The notes under the pieces: model-generated
The model's input: only the letters and a program-made list of their open reading frames with translations
Database searches by the model: none
What the model was told of the DNA's origin: nothing
Made by a program: the position numbers and the translations under genes
Shown: positions 13,389 through 26,765 of the stretch, piece after piece
How positions within the stretch are numbered: position 1 is the stretch's first letter
How the letters are laid out: the number at the start of each line of letters is the position of its first letter
DNA from: Xanthoparmelia taractica
Lineage: Eukaryota; Ascomycota; Lecanoromycetes; Lecanorales; Parmeliaceae
NCBI GenBank assembly: GCA_033085395.1
Contig: JANQBS010000094.1
Coordinates: 1-64,000, forward strand
DNA length: 64,000 nt
Reading direction: 5' to 3'

Positions 13389-14865
13389 AAGAGGATGCTC
13401 GCGGTGGGCAGATGGATGGTGGTGAAGCAATGCTGTGTGGCTCTGTGGATCGCTAATAAACAAAAAGCAGTAAACGAGGTCTTGTAATCTTGGCTTTCCT
13501 CGAAGTGGAGAGAATCGCGGAGGGTACAGTGATGAGTTGGTGAGGGGCTGCTATATAGATTTACTGAAATTGCACATTAATGAGTCGAATACATCTTAGT
13601 CATAACGCGGAAAAGCTTTAGATATTATGATTTATTAAGACTCAAAACAGGATATACTTGGAATACCACCTTTGTGGGCATTACGCATCTCGCATTGAAA
13701 CCATGTTTAGGCTTGTTGCAGTCTGGCTGGAGGCGTGACACCGACAGTAATCGATCTCAGACCTTCTGGCCAATACCGTAAAGGCGTAGAGGGAGTTTCA
13801 CAGTAGTCTTTACATTCAGAGTCCCGCCCCCTGGATCTACAGTCACTAAGCACTGTCATCCGCATCAGTTGGGGGGACTAGACTCTGAAGGTAGTGACAG
13901 TGGACTGATTATAACAATAATGAAGGTGCGGTATGTTGCCGTGATATGTTGTTACAACTTCGCGCCGCTAAATGCACCCCAGCGCAGATATGTCGACGTC
14001 CTCTTGTCCGTAAGAGGAAGGTCCCAAACGAAAAATTGTGGGGGACCCTCAAAGGCATCCCACCCTCCGGGCTCTACTCATACCTCTCCCCACGTTTCCG
14101 CGACTCGCGAGACGCAGGGCCAAAGACCATCTCTGCGAGAAGCATATCTCCGCGAAGATGATCTCCGCCTAGCAGAAGAGTTGCAGAGAATCACAATCAA
14201 CATTCCCATCTTTTTACATACCGCAATCCCCGTATCAAGCTTCATGCGTCTCCACCACGGATTCTCGTCGACTGCCTTTTATAATCTAGCAAGTCGTTGC
14301 TTCTGTTTCCTAGTTGATAAATATGTACCCAGCTCTAAGACTACGGATTAGTTACACCAACCATGAAACCAGAGACGCAGGAGTTGAGCCGGCTTACGAA
14401 GTACTACTTGAATCGGACGGCCAAATACAATCAGCGACGATAGAGATTACAATCTTCGATTCGGTAATTTTGACTGCAGGATGACTTCACATACCCGGAC
14501 CTCTAGGCTTGAGACATGATTGAGCGAAATTACGATGAGCATTACTGATAACCTGGGATCATCCACACGCGGGATCTTATCTGCGGCAAGATTACAGCCC
14601 ACGCCGTTACAAGCTACCATAACCACTTCAAGATAGGAGCTGTGCAGCTCGCCCACCACGTCACCATGAAGGATTTGAACCTGACAATCTTACGGCTGCA
14701 TCTCTTGCAACTTCCTTCTCCTTTTAAACAACCTATCTATTGTCTATCAAAAGGCGCCCGCAGGTGAGTACCTTGTAATTATCATATATAATTTTCGATA
14801 AGAACTGCCACTCCAGCCTAACCGACAACAGCTAGCGTGAATCTACCGCCGAGAACCGAGCCATC
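13389..14865. other. Intergenic region between glucan synthase and permease
   Basis: This holds the 3' flank of the glucan synthase and the upstream region of the permease. An open frame at 13869-14351 has no recognisable features. Pyrimidine-rich stretches just before 14866 fit a 5' leader. Nothing else is identifiable. Confidence 0.5.
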
Positions 14866-16749
14866 ATGGCAACGGAAAAGCTGAACCAAGATGCAGCATG
14901 GGAGGATTCAAAATTACATGGCCACGACCTGGAAAAGATAGATGATATCGATCGACGGACTTCCATCATCCAGGGTGGAGAGGTCATCAACGCATCCGGG
15001 CATCGAGATCAATTGAAGCGACATTATGGCCTTCTCAGTATCTGTGGATTAGCCCTCACCATTGACAATGCATGGGTCGCATTGGGCGGCTCTATTGCTG
15101 TCTCTATAAGTTCGTCATCCGCAGTATTCGAGAAAGCCTAAATAACGGTTGGTTTGTAGATAATGGAGGACCGGCTGGTGTTCTTTACGAGCTTCTGGTT
15201 GCATGCTTCTACTATGCTTTTATCGCCGCATCTATTGCCGAGGTACGTCCATCAACCCTGCTTTCATCCATACTAGCCATCTTGCCTACACTCTATAGCT
15301 CACCTCTTCCATTCCCTCCGCTGGCGGCGTTTACCACTGGGCCTCCGTGACGCCAGGGCCCCGCTACGGCCGCGTTCTTGGATTCTTCACCGGCTCCCTC
15401 AACTTTTTCGGCTGGATATTCGATCTCGCCTCTATCGTATCTATTCCCTCAAACGTGGCGGTGCAGATGTACGCCGTCTTCCACCCTGACCTGATCATCA
15501 AGCCATGGCACGTCTACGTTGCCTTCATCATAATAACTTGGTCCTGCTGCGCGCTTGTCGTTTTTGGTAACCGATTACTGCCATTGTTGAACCAGATTGG
15601 GTTGTTTCTTGTAATTGTTGGTGGAATCGTGACCATTATCGTAGTCGCTGCGATGCCCAAGGTGCATGCTCCTAACTCCGCTGTATGGGGCGACTTTAGT
15701 CAGAATAATGCGGCGGGGTGGAACAACGGTGTCACTTTCTTAACCGGCGTTCTCAATGGCGCCTTCACAATCGGCACGCCAGATGCTGTGACGCACATGT
15801 CTGAGGAATTGCCAAATCCGGCGAGAGACATGCCCCGCGCTGTAGCAGCACAGATCATTCTAGGCACATTGAGTATGTTTCAACACAATATCCGGAAAAC
15901 AACGTGCTAATGTATCCTAGCATCCTTTCTTTACGCCATCGCCATCCTCTATGGCATCAACGACCTGACAGCCGTCGTAGGCAGCAACGGATCCTTCCCT
16001 CTCGCAGTCGTCTACTCCCAGGCCACCGGCAACAAAGGCGCCACTTTCGGCCTTCTCTTGATTGTCTTCCTCTCAATCATGATCTGCGTGCTTGGCACGT
16101 TCCTCACAGTACGCTGCATCCCCTCTTCTATCGAAAAATTAACGCTGACATGGCCAGGTCGGACGCATCTGGTGGGCCCTAGCCCGCGACAACGCAACGC
16201 CCTTCTCCGGCTTCTTCTCACAAGTCAACGAAAAGCTCAGCTGTCCCGTCCCCGCCACGGTCCTCGCTGCGTTTCTATGCACCTGTTTCGGCGCGATCCA
16301 GCTAGGAAGCAAAACCGCATTCACCGACCTGGTCGGCTCCTTCATCATCCTCACGTCTGTATCCTACGCACTAGCCATCGGGCCCCATCTCTTCACAGGC
16401 CGGAAGAACGTCCCCCAAGGCCCCTTCTGGATGGGTTCAGTGGGATATGCCGTCAACGCTATTTCAGTGGTGCTGATAATATTCTTCAACATCATGTTCT
16501 GCTTCCGTAAGTCAATCACCCTCCTGTACCTTACCAGATATTCACTAACGCCATGCTCTGTCAGCGTACGTATATCCGACCACCGAATCGACCATGAACT
16601 ACAACAGCGTGATCCTAGTCGGGGTGCTGGTTCTCACTACAGTGTGGTGGTTCATCAATGCTCGGGCGAAGTATCCGGGGCCGAAGCTGTCGAATTTGTA
16701 TGTTGATGGGCATATTGTGGAGATGCCGAAGGAGGAGCATACGGATTAG
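14866..16749 (+). CDS. APC-family permease, choline/GABA transporter-like, 540 aa
   Basis: Membrane transporter of the amino acid-polyamine-choline superfamily. Exons 14866-15109, 15160-15242, 15299-15872, 15921-16108, 16158-16506 and 16565-16749 sum to 1623 nt with consistent phases. A hydrophilic N-terminus of about 65 residues precedes roughly twelve hydrophobic segments. The stretch GGPAGVLYELLVACFYYAFI followed by an IPSAGGVYHW segment is characteristic of the fungal Hnm1/Uga4-type branch (choline, GABA or amino-acid transport). The loop PDAVTHMSEELPNPARDMPR matches the conserved cytoplasmic loop of that branch. The first intron uses a GTTCGT donor. Substrate cannot be told from sequence; choline is the commonest annotation for close relatives. 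Confidence 0.9.
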
Positions 16750-18634
16750 GTTTTGCATATTTGTAGGACTACTGTAGCATTTTGCGCAGGCGGCAAAGAC
16801 ATACGAGGTCAGCTCATGTGTGAATAGGAATCTTCTTTCTGCATCGTAGTCCGTTGCAATCTCCACTGTAAATTAACAAGATTGGACGCATTCTTTTTTT
16901 GCGTATCCCGTCTGCATGATCACTAACCATCTAACTTGCACCCCTTCCCAGAGACTAGAGACATGTGCGACCTATATCATACGAATCTTTCTAGCCAAAC
17001 GCCTGTAGCCGCTCACTCATACTACTCACAATACGCCCCACGATACGTAAAACCAAAACTCACCAATCCTCTCTCGCCACTGCGTTATTCATTCGTTCAG
17101 CAAAGACAGCATGATCGAGATGAAAATCGACATCGACACTGCAATGACTGTTGATTCATATTTTCTTCTCTGTAACAGATTTCCTAGTTGCACCATTTTT
17201 GCGGACTTCTTGAGGAGAGCGGAGCGGGTCTTCATACTGGCGTATCAGGCCCATCTTCAAGCCATAATGCTATTCCTTCTAGGGTGCTGTCTGTTTCTGA
17301 TTTCCTCTTCTTTTCTTTTTGCTGTTCCTTTATCTTCTTTTGCGGGCGACTTCAACGGGATGGAATGAGTCCTCAGGAAAAGGCAGGTGGCACGAGAGCG
17401 TCTTGGCCCGTAGGAACTGCAAGCTACACTTCTAAGGCTCGGGATATTCAAGTCGGCTGAGGTTCACATGATGAGTCGTGGGGAAGGAGAGAACTGAGCA
17501 TTAAAACACGAGCGAGCTGCGAGATTATATGCGCTATCCGGTGCAGGGTTTTTTTTTCGCAGGCGAGTGGTAAATTACATGGTCCCGCGACACCATACCG
17601 ATGGAAAGCTCCCACCACTCCTACGCGGGAAGGCGCCAAGCTAGGCAGAGTCCACGGTATATTACAAATCGTTACGGGTATAATAATACAGATTTGCGAA
17701 TTGTGGGTTCTGCGCTTGAAAGGTACCGGGTAGGTACTTTAGCCGTTGGAAGTCTCTCAAATTTCTCCAACTTCTTCAGTGTGAAGTAGGAAGCAACCAC
17801 CCCATCCACAGAACCATCTATCTGCTTAAAATCATGAATCGGCTTCTTCCAAGGCTTTCTTGTGGCACCCACCCCAGGAGTGCACCGCGAATGTCCGAGG
17901 GACCCTTCTTCTTGTCGCGAAGGTAGTACTCGGAACAACATGCAGATTCTCACGGGTACGTGCAGATGGGAGGGGGGCGGGGAGAAGAAGGGGGTGCGCG
18001 TTCTACCAATTGACAGGACCAATCTGAAAGAACCCAGGTGATAAGTATAGGCAGGGGTTCGAAGTCTGTGACAAGGCTGGCCCATCAGCATTGGTGTTGC
18101 TACTTCCAAGGTCAATGACACAAGGCTGTACCATCAACATTGCCGTTGCTGAATCTGTACGCAATCCATAAGCTCAGCCCTCGGATGCGTTCCTGCTGCG
18201 CCTGCACTTGCATTGAATCATATTGCCGATGTGACGGGATGATTTATTCTCGCCATAGGCCTCACGGTAGAGTGCGGTCTCGCCTTCCACATATTCAGTT
18301 CCATTGCCAAGTCGAAAATATGCTGCATTCGGGTGATGGGTTGTGTTGCAGCTCTAGGCAATTCGTGCATCGACTGCCATCTTTTGCTGCCAGTTGATAG
18401 GTTACCAACTGAGATCTTTGCAGCCACTGTGCACTTTCATTCTACAGCCTCGTGAGCAATGACAAGAGCTACGCTACCCCCTATTCATAGCTCGATCCCT
18501 CTATTCATTCCGAGGGCTCCGAACTTTCTACCTTTGAGCCTACCGGCCCTATACAAAATCACGACAGAAAGAGCCTTTGAGCGTTTAGATATACTATAGA
18601 CGCAAGTGACCTACTTCAGTGGTGATACATCGCA
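16750..18634. other. Intergenic region without recognisable genes
   Basis: Only short open frames without domains are present (for example 17111-17368 and 17672-18121), and they do not combine into a longer model. A ten-base T run lies at about 17549-17558. I see no RNA gene or repeat. Confidence 0.45.
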
Positions 18635-21070
18635 ATGTATTGCTGTCTCAAACGTCCGTCCAAGTCAAAAACCCCGGTAAAAGAGATTCTGGAAACATTC
18701 GGAGATTATACGCAAAGTCGGGAGAGCAAGTCTAGGCTGGCGCCCCAATCAAGCGTCTCCAGTGAAGCAGGAAATGAAAACCCCAACCCCGCCGCTCTTG
18801 TCACTGCTGAGCTAGACTCAAATGAATCCGAAATCGGCTGGTTTCACGGGGCAGTCTCTACCGCTAAAGAGCCAGACCAACTGCATCTTCGACTAAGCAA
18901 CTCGAACGAGAATGAAGTCACAAACTCTGAAGAGGTAGTTCCCGCGATTGCGCAGCAGGACCCGTTGCTGCGCGATGGGGCCATTTCCGCCGTGCCCAAA
19001 GCCAACAGGCTGGATGAAGCAGTGCCTGCAGATGCCAAGCAGACCCGGGACCTATGGAAAGAAGCATACGCGAAGCTGAGTAAGGACAAGCAAGACCTAC
19101 TCTCCAAAATTGAGGAACCTCAAGGTTGCAGTGTCGTAGAAAAGGTAGCAGAGCAGATAGAACCGTCATACTACAAGCACGAGGGAAAACGATGGGAGAT
19201 GGCTTTCAAGAAGGGTTTCGAATCCGCCCTTAAATCTATTCTCAAGTGTAAAGAGCTGATCAGTGCTTGCCTTGCTTCCGATCCAACAGGGCATGCAGCT
19301 GGAGCATGGGCTATAATCTCACTTGGTCTCCAGATGGTACAGAATGATGCAGACTTACGCAACAATGTGTTTGAAGCTTGTGGAATTCTGGCCGAAACTC
19401 TTACACTAATGGCAGCTGTTGAACGCAGCTACCGGGATCGAAGAGTGTGCGACTCCGGACATCTGGAAGATACTATCGTTGGTGTCTACGTCGCAATACT
19501 CGAGTTGTCTGCAGAGATTGTTTTTGAAAACAGTCTAAATACCGGTCAAAGGATCCTGAATTCTTTCACTGCACTGGCTGAGCAGCCTCTCCAGGAGTTC
19601 AAAAGAGCACTCACATCCGAGCAAGAGAAAATGAGCAGATGGACAAACATCATCGAGCAGCAATATCGCGCGCAAGAAGGAATGGAGTTAGTGGTGAAGG
19701 TAGACTTTATGTTCGCTAGGATCGAGGGACTGGCTCAACAAGTCTCAAACGTTGCCACTAGGACACTCACAGAAGAGGAGCAGAGAATTTTCGATTGGCT
19801 TTCAAAGTACTCTTTCTCCGATAGTCAAAACTCTGCAGCTCAGAGAAGGGAGCCTGGCAGAGGAGCTTGGATCCTTAGCTTGCCGGAGTACAAAGATTGG
19901 AAAACATCAGATAGCAGTATGTTGTGGCTGTATGGAAAGTGTAAGTACCCCCAACGCAAAGTTATCTCTACTAAAAGGCTAGCAGCGGGATGCGGAAAGA
20001 GTGTCTTGTGGTAAGGTTCCTATTCTGCATATTGTAGAATTTAGTGGCTGACTCTTTCTGCGTCTTTGCCAGCTCAAGCATCATCACTGATCTTGAACAA
20101 TTGTGTGCTTCGGAGGCGGGCGACTCAGATCATGTCTTGGCATACTGGTATTTCACGTTCAGTAATCAAGACTCTGTTGACATCGAAAATCTGCTCAGAT
20201 CCGTCATTCGGCAGTTGTGTGCTCGAGCAAAAACACTGCCCAGTAATGTCCGTGAGCTTTGGGAGAAGCATCACATGGTAGGCAGTCGGCCAACTAGAGC
20301 GAGCCTTATCGAGTCGCTCGATGCGGTTATAGTTGGCCTCAACAGCAATGATCAGCATGCCCTTGTCGTGCTTGATGGTCTAGATGAGTATCCCATAGTA
20401 GCTGAGCTCGCTTCTACTAAAGCGCAATCATGTTCTGAGCGAAAGGTTGTCATGGAATGGCTCCAGACGTTTTACCAAAGGCATGCGAATATCCACGTTA
20501 TGATCACGAGTCGCGATGAGACTGATATACGGAAGTATTTTGGAGGGTGTGCGCAATTGGACGTTGCCAAGGGCGTCACTGGCGACGTCGATTTATTTCT
20601 GCAGAGCTGCATCGATCGGATAACCGAGGGGGATGACGGTTAGAAGAATGAGTTTAAATCGAAGATATTTGACAAGATGCGAGGCGGCAACGAAAGATAT
20701 CGTCCGCAGGTAGTTACATCTATCAAAACCTTCGCTGACCTCAGCCAGGCGATTCCGCTGGGTTACTCTAGTGGAGCAACGGCTTCTGAATTGCCTTGAC
20801 AACCAGATGATGGAAGATGCTCTGCGAACCTTACCTCAAACACTGGAAGGTCTATACGCGGATCTGCTAAGACAAATGCCAAGAGAATACAAGGAAAAAG
20901 TACGACTAATACTCATATGGCTTGCATACTCCTTGCGACCCTTAAGTCTCCGGGAGCTGGCCTCTGCGGTGTCAATACGTAACCCTCAAAAGGTGCTTGA
21001 GATATGTGATAGCTCCTTGGTACATCTCACGACCACACCAATTCCACCCCGCAAACCTCCCAGTCGCTAA
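18635..21070 (+). pseudogene. NACHT (NLR-like) STAND gene, nonsense-mutated and 3'-truncated
   Basis: Exons 18635-19940, 19986-20010 and 20073 onward splice cleanly. The N-terminal 435 residues hold an acidic leader and a helical region like the NACHT N-terminal domain of fungal NWD NTPases (LWKEAYAKL near 145, then helices to about 330). The Walker A motif GKSGCGKSV is rebuilt across two introns (about 433-441). Walker B-like LVVLDGLDEYP and a sensor-like MITSRDE follow. A TAG at 20641-20643 stops the frame where relatives usually carry Trp; TGG to TAG is a RIP-type change. After it the frame resumes to about 20700, then needs a weak 44-bp intron (20715-20758, GTCCGC donor) or a frameshift before RFRWVTLVEQRL. 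Homology continues to about 21040 and ends at a stop at 21068 without any repeat domain. Relatives use such proteins in heterokaryon incompatibility or immunity; this copy is probably dead. Confidence 0.85.
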
Positions 21071-22810
21071 CAACCAAAATCCAACAGACGTAAGACCGGA
21101 CAAACCCCTACATTTCACATGCTAGAGCCAGATGTTCTCAACGCATAGCTACACAGGTAACAGCATGCAACTGCAGCACGAATCTAATCTGCCAACACGC
21201 AGACAACTCTCCCTACACATAGGAGTACGATTACAATCCGCCTCTCCTTCCACCACCACAATCACTCACACCAAAATCGTCACTCCGGCCCCCCAAACCA
21301 CCCTTCACCCTCAAGCAGCACATCACCATTCCCACCCTCCATCCCACAAACACCTCAAAGACCCACGGCTTTACCACCCACCCAACCCAACTTCAATCAT
21401 ATCCCCACTCTATATACTGAAGCCCATCCATCCATCCACCCCCCGTCTTCTCCCCCAAAACATACCCAAACGCACGCACGCACCCGTAGATTCCGCCCAC
21501 CCCTCCGTCATCCCCACATACCCAGAAGCACCCATCGGTTTATCCATCCACTGACAAGTGCATTGCCTACGCATAAATTCTTCTTCACCACCACCATCAC
21601 CACCTTTCTTCCACCATCCTTTCACCCTCCTTCCGCCATGTTCCGACTCCCCTCCTCAATACCGCCACCATCCATCTCCCCTCCCATCCTTCATCTTCAC
21701 AGAAACAGTGCGTACAACTCCCTGTCCTCTACAGCCCCACGCACGGCCCATCCACCAACATCTTCCCCCTCTATATACAAAAACGCACATACCACTATTT
21801 GCGCGCCCACCCCCTTCTCCATCTCTGTATATGCCCCGACGCAACCAAACACAACCACCCTTCTATCCACCCACTTATTCTTGGTCCATAAACACTGCTA
21901 TCCAAATGCACTCATCCACCTAACCACCCATCCACCAGCTCATCTCATACATCCTTTCAACCCCTTCTATCTCGCCCCACCCTCCTTACATTCTACGTCC
22001 GCGCCATCGGCAACAAACAGCAGACCTATGAGTTAGCAGAGGCAAACACTTATCCTAGCCGCTGCAATGATGCAATGTGAAGGGATGCCATATGACGTAA
22101 TGTGATGTGATCTCAGTATATGTAGGCAGCATGTGGAGGTGGAGAGAGCTTGGGGGTCGGGGTCGGAGGGTGAGAGCTCAAGAGGTAGAGGTAAACGTTT
22201 AGGTAAAGAGCTGAACATTGGATGGTTGGTGGGTTAGAGGGCCCCCGGGGGGGGGGGTATAATACTGACTCAATTTCGACATTGAAGGATGTACGAAAGA
22301 GAGGAGAAACGGAAGGAAGGGAATGAAGGAAGCAAGGAAGAAGGGCATGGAGGAACAAGGAAAGGAGGGAGAAAGACTGACACAAGGATAAGAGTGGTGG
22401 TAATCGCAGGGATAGGGCCAGGGATCGTTGTTCGATACATAAAGTCGCAGATGCAGCGCAGCGGAGCAGGACAAGGCGATTAAGACACCGATATTGCAGC
22501 AAACCAAGGCACGAGATTCCAATGTCCGTGATCTTCGTAGCCAAAGTCCAATGCGTCGTCGAGGCGAGCTAATGCATCGAATGTGCAATCGTCGACAATG
22601 AATGACTTTGAAAAGCCGTATTTTCAATCGTTGTAACAGATAAAGTTGAAAGACCGCCCCCAAAAGAGAATTGTTTGATGATGGTTTCAACTATCTGATA
22701 GAAAAAGGAGATTCGTCACAGGGCATGTTCATACTCCTTGCACAAACTCCGCTCCCCTATCCTACAATACAATCTCCCCTCCCTAACACCATGGCTTCTC
22801 AAACGAGCGC
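21071..22810. other. Strand-biased C-rich low-complexity tract and purine tract
   Basis: From about 21230 to 22020 the plus strand is dominated by C, A and T with very little G (CCACC, CATCC, CACCC words), so long G-poor open frames appear that I do not consider genes. A C5G11 run sits at 22242-22257. A purine-rich GGAAGGA-type tract follows at about 22289-22380. The remainder (22380-22810) is the 3' flank of the minus-strand transporter and shows no gene. Confidence 0.75.
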
Positions 22811-25651
22811 CTACCAGACCGTCGGACCAAAGAACCTCCCCGTAGCGCTCGGATTCGGATTCGGCACCCTAACCGCCGTATCCAAATTATCCATATTGTT
22901 ATTCGCCACGCTGACCCCCCACCAGGACGGCATAGAGGTATTGGTCAGGTTGACCGCCAGGATAATGACAATGGTGCAGATAGCCAGTCCGGTATCCAAT
23001 CCCGCAGAAGTGATGTAATTAAAGCGCATCCACCAGCCTCTGTACTTGTTCCTGATGTACTTGTTGAAGATGTAGCCCACGATGCCCCAAGTGAGGTAGT
23101 TGAGAGGAGTAGCCGGTGGGATCTGGCCACTGCCGCCGAAGATGAGGGGAGCGGAGAGATAGCGGAACGGAGCCCGGGGGAAGGCGCGAGCGAGGGCGTA
23201 AAAGAGGACGGGAGCCAGTGCGCCGGCCAGCCAGAAATATTGGAGGTTGGCGTAGATGGATCCGGGGGAGAAAATGCGCTGAGGACCGATGAGACCCCAG
23301 ATGACGGAAGCATTGAAAAAGACGCGACCGTTGGGGCAGTTGAACTTGTTGGTCTGGTGCTCCGTACAAACATCTGCGATGGCTCCACCAAGAGCCCATT
23401 CGAGGACGGACACTTGGACGATACAAGCCCAGATAGTGGCGATGGTCTGCGCCATGAACAGAGAACGCCATGGGATCTTCATGTACTGGCCTAATTTTAA
23501 ATCTTGGGTGAAGTAAAGGCCTTGCGCCATCGTGATGTAGCCGTAGGTTTTGAAAAGCATCATGGCTACTGGACGGCCTGGCTGGATATATCCAGTTATG
23601 AATTCCCTATACAAATACAAGTCAGGTTGCTCGGAATAATGATAATGCAGGCTCAGAATTTGCAAAACTTACGTAAAGACATTCAGTCCGATTTGGATAC
23701 TGGTCATGCCCTGAATGAGACCGATTGGGACAAACCAGATGACAGCAATAATAATAGATACAAAGAAAGCCCACCAATGCATGTTGGTCGGATACCCTAA
23801 GCATACCCCCAGAGATATGCCAATCATGATGATGAACATCGTTGCATACCACCACTCTGGTACATCTTTGTATTTGCGCATCATTCTGGACGAAATTGGA
23901 GTCAGCAACCCAGAATCTCCTTTCAAAAGGCCGCCTGCAAGGCTCATGGGAAGCTGCAAGATTTTTTCACTCCAACGACGTGCCTTTTGGTTTGAGAAAG
24001 AAGATGAGAAAGGCAGGACGGAGCGAGCGTTATGCTTACCGTAGATGCACGTCTTCGTCATCGGTCCGAATGTTCCGAACCCTCTTCCACAGATCTGGAC
24101 CGTGGAACAGCGCCGTTTGGACAATTACAGCCGCAATTGCTGCAAAGGAGAGCCCATACGTCAGAGCGAAAGTAGTAGAGAGGAACAGTGGTGAATAGGC
24201 CTTGTAAGCATTCAAATCCAATGTGTATTCTGGCGTCAAGATATTGCTGACATTGTAGAGGTTGCCGGTATTGTCGTATGCTTGAGAGTCGCTGATGGGA
24301 AGGTAATCAGAGTACCAGGTACCCGAGTAGTGAACCGCAATAGTTGTGATCCACCAGAATATGACCACGCCAATCGTAGTGTTGGCTATTGCGTGCCAAG
24401 GTGGGATGAGAGGACTGTATGCGTAGGCGGAAATCTGAGTCCAGTCGAAGGTGATTGGCAGTAGCGAGACTCCAGTCCATCCTCCAAACAGCTGGTTTAC
24501 AACAACATTTTTGGGGCGAATCCAGACGGCGAATGCGAAGACGCTAAGGAAAGGCGCGATGAAGCCTGGGAACCAATACCAGCCGAAAGAACAGGCGAAA
24601 ACGATGAAAAAGTATTTGTAGCGTGAGATCCTCCAGCCGTTGCATTTTGCTGGGTCCGTCTTTGACTGATCGTGGAGACCGTAGAATAGAGCAGTGTTGA
24701 TCAAAGTAGTGGGCCAGATCATAGCAGCTGCATTCCTTTAGAACTTGCCAATCACGGGATGGAAGAGGATTGCTATACCTGGCCAAACCAAAATCTTACG
24801 GAAGATTCCCGCGAGACCATATCCCATCATTTGAGTCGAGATGCACAGTAGAATGTTGAATCCCCATCCAAGGTCCTGTCCATAAAACCCTCTTTGCGCT
24901 GTGATGGTGTCAGTGGCATATGCCACACCACCTGAAAGACATTAGCTCCTGCCGCAGACCTTGCGCTCAATGGAGCGAGAAATGTCTCACCAGCAACGTT
25001 GACATTGGCCATGACCACGATGATTGTGTGTTCCTTCATGTTGAAAGGCCCGTTGTTCAAAGTAAATGACTTCCCAAAGAGGCGGAACTGGCGCTTAGGC
25101 ATGGCGTGATACCATGCGACACCAAGGGGGTATGCGACTAGCTGGACCGTTAGGGAAGTGATAGTAATGGCAGGCTGGCGCAAAGCGAAAAGCGCGTTTA
25201 GGCCAGAGGCGATTGTAGTCAAGAGCATTCCAAGGACCCACGCGCGGACCGTGTCCACAGGAACATCCTCATCGTACTGTGACCCGTTATCAGCATGCGC
25301 AAATCCACCAGTAGGAGAACTCACATTCCGAACAGCGGCGCGAACTTCAGGGTACGGCGAATTCTCAATGACTTCATTGATCAAGCGAACTTCTCCGCCA
25401 ACATCGTGCTGTTGTGTAGCCTCTTCAATGTCATCTACGAGTTCTTCGGAAAAGTTTGGGTCCCATTCGTGCTTCTTCTTGATCGCCTTGAGTTGCGCAG
25501 CAGTTTCAAGCTCGTCGGCGGGCGTCAGCTCGGCCCCAGTCGCTTTGACGGCGACCGAGTCCTTTTCTTTGATAACATCTGAGCCAGATCCAAGGTCCTC
25601 CGAACGGACCGGGCTTGTGGTCTTACCAAAGCGCTTCGTAAAGAAAGACAT
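22811..25651 (-). CDS. Oligopeptide transporter of the OPT family (ISP4-like), 820 aa
   Basis: Proton-coupled uptake of small peptides (or glutathione-like peptides) is the role known for this family. Minus-strand exons 25651-25325, 25276-24991, 24931-24779, 24727-24040, 23885-23673 and 23606-22811 sum to 2463 nt in consistent phase. A hydrophilic N-terminus of about 130 residues ends in the family signature SPYPEVRAAV. The sequence DEDVPVDTVRAWVLG then enters the first membrane segment. About 14-16 hydrophobic segments follow, including VWPAAMIWPTTLI (rebuilt across intron 24728-24778), the PEWWY motif, and IPPATPLNYLTWGIVGYIFN near the C-terminus. The TAA seen at the end of the 24738-24926 frame lies inside that intron and is not a lesion. 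Start 25651 was chosen over the upstream ATG at 25804 because it gives the usual family N-terminus. Confidence 0.93.
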
Positions 25652-26765
25652 GGTGGCCGTCCAACAAGAAAGTTGAAAGGAGGATGGAAAAGCGCATGGG
25701 CGTTGTATGGGATTTAAGTAAGTGGACAGAAGCAGGGTCGTATTCGCTAGCAATGTGAGGTAGGAGGGGAAAAGTCTTATCTCTTCGGGAAGCTGCATGT
25801 ACATGCGCAGAAGGTCGCTACAAGTCGGGGTATGTATGTACCTCTACAGCTGCTGAGAAGCCGCGAAGCTACTTTGATAAACGATAGACCATCCATGTCT
25901 CCGCTATGCTTCCCGGACCCGAAAAGCTCTAAAAGGAACTCCTTTTCGCGTTTCGGACGCAGGCCAGGTCAGACGATGTATGCATGCATGGGTCTTAGTG
26001 CATAATGTCTCAAAGTGACTGGACCAGAGTCAAGCGATAGCCAAAGTACTTCGTATTGAGAGATAAGATAGACACTGCAATTCAGATCACCCCCCATGTC
26101 TTGGCAAGGTCAAGGCGGGAAGGATGAGCCAGTGCGCCGAGGTCCGTTTGATGCCACTTTCCTCTCTTGGTTGGCTGCCTCCGGATCGCGAGTGAGCTAA
26201 TGCATATTGTTCGCCTATAAGGGGCCTCGGTTCTCGGTTTGGAGACAGTGTGGGAAGCTGCGATGCATCAACCTCAAGCTCCCAAACTCGATCCTCATGA
26301 TTGATGCCGGCTCGGAAAATATACAACATATTGTTTCTAACTCAAGGCTTGATCTTTTGACTTATCTCATGCCCTGAAGAATGGATTCCAGCCAAAGGAT
26401 GTTGCTGCTAATGGAGCTTTCTGTGGATAAAGATAGGGGCAAAATTGGTCACGCGACTTTAAAAAGCTCGGACTCCATCGGCAGGGCGGAAAGGTAGTAA
26501 GTAATGATCTCCAGTGCTTTGTGCGAATTGCTCCGATCGAATGATCTTCGCATCGCTGGCTGTCTTCTTCTCGACCTGAGAGAGCCTTGGTTACACATAG
26601 AAGATCCATCATGCCAGGGTAAAGAGGCGACGCACGCATTGTGGGATTCCCATTTTGACGACATCATCTTGCCTCGGTTTCCGGTCTTGTCTTGGGTTCG
26701 AATGCGTACTAAAGACGGGACTTGCCTTTCAGACCGCTAGCATACCCGCGTGGGCTTAGTGAGCA
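25652..26765. other. Intergenic region upstream of the OPT gene
   Basis: This contains the probable promoter of the OPT gene (25652-26050) and unexplained DNA. A 78-codon plus-strand frame at 26504-26740 has protein-like composition but no domain that I recognise. Confidence 0.4.

Noticed and set aside
21132..22036. Long open frames on both strands in the C-rich tract as genes
   Set aside because: They are readings of G-poor low-complexity DNA (Pro, His, Ser, Thr runs), with no domain and no splice-consistent model.
24728..24778. TAA after GKF in the OPT gene as a nonsense mutation
   Set aside because: It lies inside an intron (GTATAG donor, TGCAG acceptor). Splicing rebuilds VWPAAMIWP, the family sequence.
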